Assembly: GCA_017646625.1 (NCBI GenBank)
Contig: JAGCMF010000017.1
Location: 1 to 51,016 of the forward strand
Reading direction: 5' to 3'
DNA from: Alistipes sp.
Lineage (GTDB): Bacteria; Bacteroidota; Bacteroidia; Bacteroidales; Rikenellaceae
DNA length: 51,016 bases
In this document: positions 1-7,032 of the stretch, one piece after another
Layout: every line of letters starts with the position of its first letter
Position numbering within the stretch: position 1 is the first letter of the stretch
Notes under the pieces: generated by a model
Seen by the model: the letters and a program-made list of their open reading frames with translations, nothing else
Told to the model about the DNA's origin: nothing
Databases searched by the model: none
Program-made: the position numbers and the translations under genes

Positions 1-207
1 AGCAAGGCATTTTATAGTGGTCAGCATATGCTTTCTGCGGTATATTGTAAGGCAATAACACCGCCACAATTGGCGAGTGATGTTTTTTATCGTAATAGTA
101 ATTATGTTTTTTTGATTTATGTTCCAACTAGTTCTGTAGCTGCATATAAATCTGCATCCGCTTGGAAACTTTTTTCAAATTACATAATTGCTTATGATTT
201 TGAGTAA
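1..207 (+). CDS. C-terminal end of a BspA-type leucine-rich-repeat surface protein (partial)
   Basis: Frame 1 is open from the first base to a TAA at 205-207, giving 68 residues with no start inside the window. The tail reads ...FLIYVPTSSVAAYKSASAW..., which is the usual last-repeat signature of BspA-like (LRR_5) proteins of Bacteroidales: a 'YVP' strand, then 'VAAYKSA..W', then a short hydrophobic end. Such proteins are typically exported and involved in surface binding; that role is family knowledge, not visible here. The DNA is AT-rich compared with the genes after 2.3 kb, matching the accessory character of this end. No sorting domain is visible after the last repeat. Confidence 0.75.
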   Translation, partial: SKAFYSGQHMLSAVYCKAITPPQLASDVFYRNSNYVFLIYVPTSSVAAYKSASAWKLFSNYIIAYDFE

Positions 208-282
208 GATTTAACATATATGAAATAACCTCTTGCGCATAATCAATAAACTTGAATAATTTACCAAATAAATTGAGCAAAT

Positions 283-528
283 ATGTATATTAAAAACATA
301 AACAATTACGATGGTCAATGGTATGCAACTTTGGTTGAAGAGCATAGAGAGATAACTGTCATTATTCAGAAAGGTGGTGGCAGATGTGATTGGGTTGTAT
401 ACAATGCCGATAATCCAGACCAAATGTGGGAGATATTAGGAGTATTCCAAGAAGCTCCCGATATAGAGACTTGGAAGAGTGGAGACATAATAGAATTAGG
501 TAGTTCTATTAGACCAAACAATAAATAA
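283..528 (+). CDS. Small hypothetical protein, 81 aa
   Basis: An 81-residue ORF beginning MYIKNINNYDGQWYATLVEE and ending SSIRPNNK. It has no signal peptide or membrane segment. It reads as a compact acidic beta-rich soluble domain with several Trp and Asp residues (for example CDWVVYNADNPDQMW). I do not recognise the family. Base composition is AT-rich like the neighbours at 1-2000. No clear TAnnTTTG box lies immediately upstream, so it may be transcribed with the preceding LRR gene (75 bp gap). It is probably a real accessory gene of unknown function. Confidence 0.55.
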   Translation: MYIKNINNYDGQWYATLVEEHREITVIIQKGGGRCDWVVYNADNPDQMWEILGVFQEAPDIETWKSGDIIELGSSIRPNNK

Positions 529-658
529 GTTGGAAAGGTAAAGCCTATCGCAGAGACTTAGGTTAACCGACCATAACAGGTAGTATGTGCACGTGCTGCC
601 GAAGAAAGATGTCACTATATGCTGCGAGGTGGTGACCTAACTTTAATAAATTAAAGCT

Positions 659-808
659 ATGAAAATTGATATTTTCAAAGTAATTAATTGATTTTGGTTA
701 GTGCAGATTGCCCTAATCGGAATCGGATATTTTACTGGAGATATATCTACTATATGGATGATTTGTAGCATCCTAGGTATAGCCTTACAGAAGATAGAAA
801 ACTGGTGA
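659..808 (+). pseudogene. Small membrane-protein ORF interrupted by an in-frame TGA
   Basis: Starting at ATG 659 the frame gives MKIDIFKVIN, then TGA at 689-691, then FWLVQIALIGIGYF... through to a stop at 806-808. If the TGA were a Trp codon (TGG with one base changed) the product would be a 49-residue protein with one or two hydrophobic segments and an amphipathic end (IALQKIENW). The coherent sequence on both sides of the stop suggests a recent nonsense mutation. A GTG at 701 could still start a 35-residue protein after the stop. The ATG is preceded by the AT-rich inverted repeat CTTTAAT-AA-ATTAAAG (about 641-656), and a strong terminator follows at 834, so this was a bounded transcription unit. 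I see no other gene in 529-1078. The family is not recognised. Confidence 0.45.
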
Positions 809-833
809 AAGAGTAGGTAATCTGTTCTCTTTT

Positions 834-866
834 CAGCCCGCCTTGTATAGGTGGGCTGTTTTCTTT
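834..866 (+). terminator. Rho-independent terminator after the broken small ORF
   Basis: Nine-base stem CAGCCCGCC (834-842) pairs with GGTGGGCTG (850-858, one G-U pair). The loop is seven bases, followed by TTTTCTTT. Confidence 0.8.
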
Positions 867-876
867 ATATAAAACC

Positions 877-924
877 TACTATATTCACTTATATACAAAA
901 ATGAATATTCATAAAAACAGTAAT
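877..924 (+). repeat. Direct repeat copy A flanking the toxin-antitoxin module
   Basis: A 48-base AT-rich sequence that recurs as copy B at 1931-1980. The core at 880-909 matches 1936-1965 at 28 of 30 positions; the flanking bases also align with one-base gaps. In this copy the core contains a perfect 12-base palindrome, ATGAATATTCAT (901-912). Both copies sit just downstream of a terminator hairpin, 1056 bases apart. Confidence 0.8.
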
Positions 925-1078
925 ATTATCTAAATCAGCATTTTACAAAATACTAAAGTATCCAACATAAAAGAAATATCGCAATCAAAAAAACGCACTA
1001 AACTATTTGCACATGCGAATGTTAGTACGGATAACATATCGTTAGTTATCAACAAATAATGAGAATATTTGCAAAATA

Positions 1079-1122
1079 AACTTAACTTTTAAGTTAATTT
1101 TACGAAATTTGTATTATATTTG
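1079..1122 (+). promoter_or_regulatory. Promoter and probable operator of the toxin-antitoxin operon
   Basis: TATATTTG at 1115-1122 fits the -7 box TAnnTTTG. Upstream, AACTTAA-CTT-TTAAGTT (1079-1095) is a perfect inverted repeat. It extends to TTAACTT-TT-AAGTTAA (1082-1097) and covers the -33 region. Antitoxins with HTH domains commonly repress their own operon by binding such a dyad; that assignment is inference. Confidence 0.55.
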
Positions 1123-1144
1123 TATCGTAATTAATGTCGCGACT

Positions 1145-1621
1145 ATGACCCAAGCAAAATTAGAAATCATCGAGCAGTCAGAGCTAGTAAGTCTTTACTC
1201 TATCAAATTTAACGGTGAGGATGTTACCGAGTTCGAGAAGTTCCTTCAGAAGTTTAAGGATAACGCCGAGTTAAACGAGGACTTTCAGCGTATTGTATAT
1301 GCCTTGAGCAAGATTCTTGATAGAGGTGCCTTAGAGCGTTACTTCAGACCCGAAGGAAGGATGAACGACAATGTATGTGCTGTACCTATTGAGTCTGGAA
1401 AACTGAGGTTGTATTGCTTGCGTATGTCTGACCAAATTTTGATTGTTGGTAATGGTGGAGTAAAGTCAACTCGTACTTACAATGAGGACCCAATACTAAG
1501 TGGTTACGTTCTCGACCTTCAGAAATTTGAAAAGCTGATTAATGCGGGAATCAAGGATGGCTCGATAAGTGTTCAGGAGAAAGAGTTTAGAGGAGTAGAA
1601 GACAAATCGTTTGAGTTATGA
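1145..1621 (+). CDS. RelE/HigB-like toxin candidate of a type II toxin-antitoxin pair, 158 aa
   Basis: The protein carries a stretch of the RelE/ParE/HigB kind: a helix-rich N-terminus (about residues 20-70), then GALERYFRPEG...GKLRLYCLRMSDQILIVGNGG, resembling the 'LRLYYLR..D.I.I..GG.K' strands of HigB-like mRNA interferases. It is longer than a typical HigB (about 100 aa) because of N- and C-terminal extensions. I chose the ATG at 1145 because an upstream in-frame TTG at 1109 lies before and within the -7 box. The stop overlaps the next gene's start (ATGA at 1618-1621), so the two are translationally coupled. Toxin-first order is the HigBA arrangement. Activity is inferred from family resemblance and context. 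Confidence 0.65.
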   Translation: MTQAKLEIIEQSELVSLYSIKFNGEDVTEFEKFLQKFKDNAELNEDFQRIVYALSKILDRGALERYFRPEGRMNDNVCAVPIESGKLRLYCLRMSDQILIVGNGGVKSTRTYNEDPILSGYVLDLQKFEKLINAGIKDGSISVQEKEFRGVEDKSFEL

Positions 1622-1884
1622 AACATAATGCCTTATTCCAAAGCTGCCTATCAGATGTAACAAACGATGTAAAGGCTGAAGTTGACCTTTCGTTTGCTAT
1701 TGTTGATAGAATTGACCTACTTCTCAAGGAGAAGGGGATGACACAGCGAGAGTTGGCAGAGGCATTGGGTAAAAAAGAAGCAGAGGTCTCTCGTTGGATG
1801 CGAGGAACTCACAACTTTACCATCAGGACTCTTGCCAAAATCTCAAATGTTCTTGGGACACAAATCATCAATGTGTCAAACTAA
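1618..1884 (+). CDS. HTH (XRE family) antitoxin, 88 aa
   Basis: A small protein with a clear helix-turn-helix at about residues 33-84: LLLKEKGMTQRELAEALG, then the recognition helix KKEAEVSRWMRGTHNFT, then RTLAKISNVLG. This is the XRE/Cro fold found in HigA-type antitoxins. The N-terminal 30 residues (MKHNALFQSCLSDV...) probably contact the toxin. It starts inside the toxin stop codon (4-base overlap) and is followed seven bases later by a strong terminator, so the pair is a self-contained operon. Expected role: neutralise the toxin and repress the dyad at 1079-1097. Confidence 0.8.
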   Translation: MKHNALFQSCLSDVTNDVKAEVDLSFAIVDRIDLLLKEKGMTQRELAEALGKKEAEVSRWMRGTHNFTIRTLAKISNVLGTQIINVSN

Positions 1885-1890
1885 ATTAAG

Positions 1891-1921
1891 CAACCTATCT
1901 AATCAGATAGGTTGTTTTTTG
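1891..1921 (+). terminator. Terminator of the toxin-antitoxin operon
   Basis: Perfect 10-base stem CAACCTATCT (1891-1900) / AGATAGGTTG (1905-1914), loop AATC, followed by six T. Confidence 0.9.
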
Positions 1922-1930
1922 TTATACGAG

Positions 1931-1980
1931 TACCTTATATTCTCTTATACACAAAAATGAATATTGCATAAAAAAGCAAT
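1931..1980 (+). repeat. Direct repeat copy B flanking the toxin-antitoxin module
   Basis: Second copy of the repeat at 877-924. The palindrome is interrupted here by one extra G (ATGAATATTGCAT). Between here and 2135 I see no gene, only a spaced direct repeat TGTACCC...TGTACCC near 2040-2060. Confidence 0.8.
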
Positions 1981-2135
1981 AGCCTATGTTTCTGTCATTT
2001 ACAGTTAGACTGATTCAATAGCTACTTCATTTTTTGGATTGTACCCCGAATCTGTACCCTACGCACAAAACAATGCCATATATTACTGATAATCAACATA
2101 TCTATAGAATCAAGTGGGAGTAAAAATTCATGTTA

Positions 2136-2226
2136 TGGCGGCGTAGATGCGCCGCTTTGATCAAAAGTCCGAATGGAACCTACTCATCCGGACTTTTTTT
2201 ATGTCAACAACACATCTGCGTCACTC
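2136..2226. repeat. Fragments of the ~126-bp dispersed repeat family (third locus)
   Basis: On the plus strand, GCGGCGTAGATGCGCCGC (about 2138-2155) forms a six-base stem around TAGATG and matches the 'TAGATGCGCC' core at 44381 and 44506. On the minus strand, 2202-2226 reads GTGACGCAGATGTGTTG...GACAT, matching GTGACGTAGATGTGGTGCTGACAT of the 11843-12160 array. The two cores face each other around a terminator hairpin, so this looks like a rearranged or eroded copy. Confidence 0.5.
2163..2200 (+). terminator. Terminator-like hairpin between the repeat cores
   Basis: AAAAGTCCG (2163-2171) pairs with CGGACTTTT (2189-2197) and runs into T residues. No obvious plus-strand gene immediately precedes it other than the antitoxin operon. 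Confidence 0.6.
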
Positions 2227-2251
2227 CTTATATTTTCTAAACTCTCTAATA

Positions 2252-2284
2252 ACACTATAGGCGGAGAAGCTCCGCCTATAGTGT
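2252..2284 (-). terminator. Strong hairpin downstream of the nuclease gene
   Basis: Perfect 15-base inverted repeat ACACTATAGGCGGAG (2252-2266) / 2270-2284 with a three-base loop. It lies 44 bases past the stop of the minus-strand nuclease gene. The T-tract on that side is weak (TTATTAG), so it may terminate transcription or protect the 3' end. Confidence 0.55.
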
Positions 2285-2327
2285 AAAAACTACTAACCCA
2301 AACTTAAATATTTGCATATTTCCACCA

Positions 2328-4502
2328 TTAGTAGCTGGCGGTGAAGGTGCTCCAGGAGCTGTTTTTCTCGGCTGTAGTCTCAACACCATCAGGAAGGTTA
2401 GCAAAGAAGTCGAAGCCTGTCCAGCTCTCGATGTTATCTACCGACACGGCATAGTTGGTATATGTATCGGTATATCTCTTATTCTCGAACCAGAAGCCCA
2501 CGCTGCGTGCATCGGTGACACTACCCGATGAGTTGCACTTGACCCTCAACACCACCTTATAGAAGTAGTTGGGTATAGGCACTCGCTTCGTGTCGTCCTT
2601 CGCTGTGGTATAGTCTATGCTACGCGACTCGCCGACCTTATTAAAGGCCACGCCCGTAACGACATATATCTTCTCTCTCTCGCCTACGCCCTGCACCGCG
2701 GCCTCGAGGTTCTGCCAGATGCCACTATTAAAGTTGGTATGTATCTGTGGCACCGAGTTAGTGACATAGAAGGTCTGGAGCTGCATGCTCCTTATACCGT
2801 TACGCGAGGCATTAGGGATGAGGTGACCACGCACATAGGTATCCGAGTTGGTATAGCTACGCGAACGTAGATCTACCTGATACTCGGTGCTTATATAGGG
2901 GTTCCAGTCCCAGCTGCTGGGGCGCGATATCGAGCCCATATGTCGACTCTCAAGGGGGTATGCCACCCACAGTGTGGTATATGTATCTATGTCGTAGTAG
3001 TGCGTATAGTTTCTCTCCGCACCATCCATAACCGTCACGGTGAGAGCACGGGGAAATGCACCATCACTACGTGTTGCGGGCAACTCGAGCCACGACTCTT
3101 CTGTAGGAGGCACAACAGGAGTATCACCGCCATCATCATCACCGCCATCATCACCGCCTCCTATCTCTACATCTCCGACAAGCTCATAGAGCATGGGGTA
3201 TACGCCCTGTGCCTGCATAGATGAGTAGCTACCGAAGGAGGTATACTTATTGTTATACTGCACGAACTTATTAGCATCGACATTGAGTATCTTGAACGTA
3301 TCGTCGTAGCGTGCCGTAATGCTCCACACATGGCCACTCGAGGGTGTTGAGGAGAGGTTAAAGCTTGTATAGTTACCCTTCTGGTATAGGTATCTACCAT
3401 CAGCCACCTGACGTATGGTATAGCCACCCGACACGGCATCTATGACAAAGGCACTATTTGCGCTGTCGAGGATAATTACACCATCCTCACTCTCCGCCAC
3501 AGCCTCAACCTGCATGTAGTCATACTCCTCATATATGGGGAGTGCCATCATACCAGCTGCCACGATGAGGTATGCCTTGCCCGATGTAACCTCGCTAACA
3601 CGGCGGAACATATAACCATCGACATTCGTTGCTGTTGTCATATCCACCGTGAAGTGTGCAAGATCGCCCTCGGCAAATGTGAGGTTGCGCCCCGCAGGCA
3701 CCGTGACACTGCGCGAGTATGTAGCGCCATCTGTCGTGGTCACCTCTATATCGAAGACCTCGCCAGCATCGAGGATGAAGGGGTTACAAGTGAAGTATAT
3801 AGGAGCTGTGGCAGCGAGAGGAGCCACAGGTGTTATTGTCAGCGCCGAGCTACCATCCTCATATCCATACTCAACAACCTCGCCCTCGAGGCAGTTTACG
3901 AGGTTACAACCTGCTACCACCACCCTACTTGGCATGCGTAGCACAACGGAGCTTATCTCTGCACCCTCGGGCATGCCCTGCAACGTGAGCTCACCCATGG
4001 CAACAAGGCGCTTGAAGCGCATCTTTAGGCTCTCGGGTTGCCTCTCGGTGGAAACACGCTGCGACACAAGGATATCTGCGGCAGCATCGAACGAGGTGGC
4101 TGTAGGAGACTGCACAGCGGGAAGCATAACCTTGACAAGCTCACCATATACGCCCTCATCGAACGTAACACTTGAGGCGGGGTATACAGCATCGTAGTAG
4201 AAGCCGTCATCGCTGCTCATCTTCGAGAAGAGCACCTCGAAGTGTGCCCTACCATCGTCATCTATGATGGCAGCATCACTAACAGCATACCTATCGTCAC
4301 TCTCGATAACGACAATCCTATCGCCAGCACTCCAGCCTATGCTGTTGCTTGCCACATCAAGAGATGTTCGTGTATCGTGCTCAGCAACTACCGACATCCT
4401 CACACTCTCAACATCGCCCCCAGGAACTATATCCTGACCCATGCACGCAACGCACATAGCGAGTACAAGGGGCATATATAGCATCTTAAATATCTTTGTC
4501 AT
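2328..4502 (-). CDS. Exported lipoprotein: fimbrillin-like N-terminus fused to a DNA/RNA non-specific endonuclease (NUC) domain, 724 aa
   Basis: The start at 4502 gives MTKIFKMLYMPLVLAMCVAC, a probable lipoprotein signal with Cys20 as the lipidated residue. An upstream in-frame ATG at 4613 would bury this signal and was rejected. Residues about 30-320 resemble the fimbrillin-like domains of Bacteroidales surface lipoproteins (RTSLDVASNSIGWSAGDRI). A middle beta-rich domain follows (GYMFRRVSEVTSGKAYLIV...), then an Asp/Gly-rich linker (GGGDDGGDDDGGD). The C-terminal ~220 residues are the NUC family: YVRGHLIPNASR carries the catalytic His560, and FNSGIWQNLEAAV gives the metal-binding Asn region. 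The usual motif is DRGH; here the Asp is Val in YVRGH. It probably degrades extracellular nucleic acid at the cell surface. It lies downstream of the esterase on the same strand, 165 bp away, with no clear promoter between. Confidence 0.8.
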   Translation of the reverse strand: MTKIFKMLYMPLVLAMCVACMGQDIVPGGDVESVRMSVVAEHDTRTSLDVASNSIGWSAGDRIVVIESDDRYAVSDAAIIDDDGRAHFEVLFSKMSSDDGFYYDAVYPASSVTFDEGVYGELVKVMLPAVQSPTATSFDAAADILVSQRVSTERQPESLKMRFKRLVAMGELTLQGMPEGAEISSVVLRMPSRVVVAGCNLVNCLEGEVVEYGYEDGSSALTITPVAPLAATAPIYFTCNPFILDAGEVFDIEVTTTDGATYSRSVTVPAGRNLTFAEGDLAHFTVDMTTATNVDGYMFRRVSEVTSGKAYLIVAAGMMALPIYEEYDYMQVEAVAESEDGVIILDSANSAFVIDAVSGGYTIRQVADGRYLYQKGNYTSFNLSSTPSSGHVWSITARYDDTFKILNVDANKFVQYNNKYTSFGSYSSMQAQGVYPMLYELVGDVEIGGGDDGGDDDGGDTPVVPPTEESWLELPATRSDGAFPRALTVTVMDGAERNYTHYYDIDTYTTLWVAYPLESRHMGSISRPSSWDWNPYISTEYQVDLRSRSYTNSDTYVRGHLIPNASRNGIRSMQLQTFYVTNSVPQIHTNFNSGIWQNLEAAVQGVGEREKIYVVTGVAFNKVGESRSIDYTTAKDDTKRVPIPNYFYKVVLRVKCNSSGSVTDARSVGFWFENKRYTDTYTNYAVSVDNIESWTGFDFFANLPDGVETTAEKNSSWSTFTASY

Positions 4503-4667
4503 CGTCCTAAAATATACCATTATATATATCATCATAACCATTGCCCGCCTCGCCATCGGCACCATAGTCCTCCGATGCTGCGAAACCTCTCTCCACCTCC
4601 ACAGCCACGACATATATATCAGGCGCCTGGTACTCTACATCTACCCTACACATAGTCCTTTCCCCCT

Positions 4668-5822
4668 CTACTTAAACAACATCTGCGCAAACACGCTAAT
4701 GTATACTCGCCAGTTACGCCATGTGTGACCACCCTCACTCTCATAATACTCATAGTCGTAACCCATCCTATCCAGAAGCTCCCTATATCTCACATTCTCA
4801 TCATATAGGAAGTCATCCCTGCCTATGGCAATCCAGTAGAGCTGTGGTGCACGGCTAAACTGCACAGCGAGCTTCGCCTCGAGGTCTGCATATAGCTCCA
4901 CACCCTCCTCGCCACGGAAGATAGCCGCAGAGAAGAGACCCACATAGTCGAACATCGTAGGGTATATCTTCGATATCTGCATAGCATGGAAGCCACCCAT
5001 AGAGAGGCCTGCGATAGCACGCATAGCGCGCTGCGCCTTGGTGCGGTAGTGGTCATCGACCCACGACACCACCTCCTCGAACATCTGCTCAAACGTACCA
5101 TCCATCGAGCCACTCATATATGGGCGCCACATACCCTCATCGGAGTATCCTGGCGCAGCATCATGCCTCATACAGCCATTTGTCATCACCACAATCATCT
5201 CCTCGGCACTACCCGCAGCAATGAGGTTATCCATAATCTCGGCAAGACGTCCTGTTGCCAACCACGCCTCCTCGTCACCACCCATGCCATGTAGGAGATA
5301 GAGCACAGGGTAACGACCCTTGCCATCCTCATATCCTGCGGGGGTATATACCACCATACGGCGGCTACGACCATCCTCAAGAGGCATCCACACGCGCGAC
5401 ACCGTACCGTGAGGCACATGCTGCGCAGCATAGAGACTACCAGGCGTACCAGGGGTGATGAAGTAGTTCATCTGCGTGCCCACATCGCGCATCATATATA
5501 CATTCTGCGGGTCGTGCACATCCCTCATTCCATCAACAACGAAGGAGTAGGTATACAACTCCGAGGCGAGCTGCGGCGTGGTATACTCCCACACGCCATC
5601 CTCACAGCGCACCATAGCCACACTGCCATCTGCCACAAAGTCACCCACAAGGGCTACACTCTGCGCCTCGGGCGCATATAGGCGGAAGGTAACAGTGCCA
5701 TCATCCATAACCTCGGGCGACACGACACCCGCAGTGTGCCAGAGATTCTGCTGCGCAACACCCGACATAGCGCCCATCATAAGGCACAACATCGTAATAA
5801 TAAGTACTCTACACTCTCTCAT
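4668..5822 (-). CDS. Exported CE1-like esterase (esterase D / feruloyl-esterase type) with N-terminal glycogen-binding-like domain, 384 aa
   Basis: A signal peptide (MRECRVLIITMLCLMMGAMSG, cleavage near VAQ) is followed by an immunoglobulin-like E-set/CBM48-type domain at about residues 30-125 (VTFRLYAPEAQSVALVGDF...DGVWEYTTP). An alpha/beta hydrolase domain follows: YPVLYLLHGMGGDEEAW (oxyanion region), nucleophile Ser274 in GLSMGG, a probable acid Asp in IAIGRDDFLYDEN, and the catalytic His in EGGHTW. This architecture is standard for Bacteroidetes CE1 enzymes that remove acyl or feruloyl groups from plant polysaccharides. The actual substrate cannot be read from the sequence. It follows the acyltransferase gene by 34 bp and probably shares its transcript. 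Confidence 0.85.
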   Translation of the reverse strand: MRECRVLIITMLCLMMGAMSGVAQQNLWHTAGVVSPEVMDDGTVTFRLYAPEAQSVALVGDFVADGSVAMVRCEDGVWEYTTPQLASELYTYSFVVDGMRDVHDPQNVYMMRDVGTQMNYFITPGTPGSLYAAQHVPHGTVSRVWMPLEDGRSRRMVVYTPAGYEDGKGRYPVLYLLHGMGGDEEAWLATGRLAEIMDNLIAAGSAEEMIVVMTNGCMRHDAAPGYSDEGMWRPYMSGSMDGTFEQMFEEVVSWVDDHYRTKAQRAMRAIAGLSMGGFHAMQISKIYPTMFDYVGLFSAAIFRGEEGVELYADLEAKLAVQFSRAPQLYWIAIGRDDFLYDENVRYRELLDRMGYDYEYYESEGGHTWRNWRVYISVFAQMLFK

Positions 5823-5856
5823 AATATCATATTTTATTACTCTCTAAAACTATACA

Positions 5857-6876
5857 CTACATCTTTGTCCTTCGGCCAAGAGCATAGTAGCCAACATATG
5901 GCACACGGCATAGGAGGTAGCCCACGGCGAGGCTTGCTGCAGTGACGGCGATGGCCAGAGGCAGGCCAACAAGCAGAGGCACAAAGAGGCTATCCTGCGA
6001 GGTTACCACATCATGCAACATAGGCAAGAAGTTGATGAGCAGGAGGTAGTGTATGACATACACCTCGAGGGTATGACGCCCCACATACTGCATGGCACGC
6101 CCCACGACACCCCTATCCAGCACCTCGGCGAGACGCAAAAAAAGACCATATATCATAACTACGCCCATGATGCCGGCAACAAAGCGCAACATATCTCGCA
6201 CCACCGTGCTATCTACACCCACTATCATAGTTGCCGACATCGCCACGAAGAGCATGGAGCATAGAGCCCACAGCCCATGGCGCGACATATATGCCAAGAA
6301 CCTCTCGCGGTAGCATCCCGCGACAATACCAAAGGCAAAGTATACAAAGTAGTTGAATACTCGCTTAAGACTCAATATGCGCACAAGGGTAGCATCCAGC
6401 CACAGCTCCTCGTCGAGCATACGCATCACGACAGCCACACCAAGCAGTATCCACACAGCATACTTAAGAGCATACCTGCGACGCGAAACAATATAGCGTA
6501 ACAGATAGTATATCAGCAACATAATAAAGAGTGCAAAGGTAAACCAATAGCCGTGTTTGTCTACCGCATAGAAGAAGTCAAAGATACTCCACTCACCAAC
6601 AACAACAGTATATAGCATGCCGAAAAGGAGCACAGGCAGCAGTAGCATCCTGCACTTCTCCACTACCCTACGACACACATCATCACCCGACCATGCCTGA
6701 TCCATGCGGAACGATATGTATCCGCTGATAAAGAAGAAAAGAGGCATGCGAAAGTTGATGAACACATGGTTTATCATCGAGTGATTAGGGATGTATAGAT
6801 GGCTAAATACCACCAATATCATCGTCAATCCTCGTAGGGCATCTACATATCCGACACGCTTTGTTGGGTTAGTCAT
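5857..6876 (-). CDS. Acyltransferase 3 family membrane protein, 339 aa
   Basis: It begins MTNPTKRVGYVDALRGLTMILVVFSH, the conserved start of acyltransferase-3 proteins: the 'DALRG' segment leads into the first membrane helix, with the putative catalytic His in FSH. About ten hydrophobic segments follow, including FRMPLFFFISGYI, another family hallmark. Such enzymes transfer acetyl or succinyl groups onto cell-surface or exported glycans across the inner membrane. I moved the start from 6924 to the ATG at 6876 because the conserved motif begins there and a TAACTTTG promoter box lies at 6895-6902. It heads a likely operon with the esterase and the nuclease. Confidence 0.85.
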   Translation of the reverse strand: MTNPTKRVGYVDALRGLTMILVVFSHLYIPNHSMINHVFINFRMPLFFFISGYISFRMDQAWSGDDVCRRVVEKCRMLLLPVLLFGMLYTVVVGEWSIFDFFYAVDKHGYWFTFALFIMLLIYYLLRYIVSRRRYALKYAVWILLGVAVVMRMLDEELWLDATLVRILSLKRVFNYFVYFAFGIVAGCYRERFLAYMSRHGLWALCSMLFVAMSATMIVGVDSTVVRDMLRFVAGIMGVVMIYGLFLRLAEVLDRGVVGRAMQYVGRHTLEVYVIHYLLLINFLPMLHDVVTSQDSLFVPLLVGLPLAIAVTAASLAVGYLLCRVPYVGYYALGRRTKM

Positions 6877-6894
6877 TACTCTTGTGTTACTGCA

Positions 6895-6902
6895 CAAAGT
6901 TA
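6895..6902 (-). promoter_or_regulatory. -7 box (TAACTTTG) for the acyltransferase operon
   Basis: Read on the minus strand the sequence is TAACTTTG, matching TAnnTTTG, 19 bases upstream of the chosen start codon. No convincing -33 box at the usual spacing. Confidence 0.5.
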
Positions 6903-6997
6903 GTAAAATTTGGTTATATAACACTCCAAACTACGCCTTTTATAACATATGTTTCGATATGAGAGGATGCTGGTGCAATTTTTCGGCACTATTTTCG

Positions 6998-7005
6998 TAT
7001 ATTTG
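6998..7005 (+). promoter_or_regulatory. -7 box (TATATTTG) for the phosphoesterase-hydrolase operon
   Basis: TATATTTG followed by GCAC, 28 bases before the ATG at 7033. It makes the intergenic region 6877-7032 divergent. Confidence 0.6.
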
Positions 7006-7032
7006 CACAACCTTATATCGAAAATATTGAGT

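Noticed and set aside
1109-1144. Earlier TTG start for the toxin gene
   Set aside because: The TATATTTG box (1115-1122) is inside this extension, so it cannot be part of the mRNA.
4503-4613. Longer N-terminus for the nuclease lipoprotein
   Set aside because: It adds an Arg/Met-rich stretch before a good lipoprotein signal, which would then be internal.
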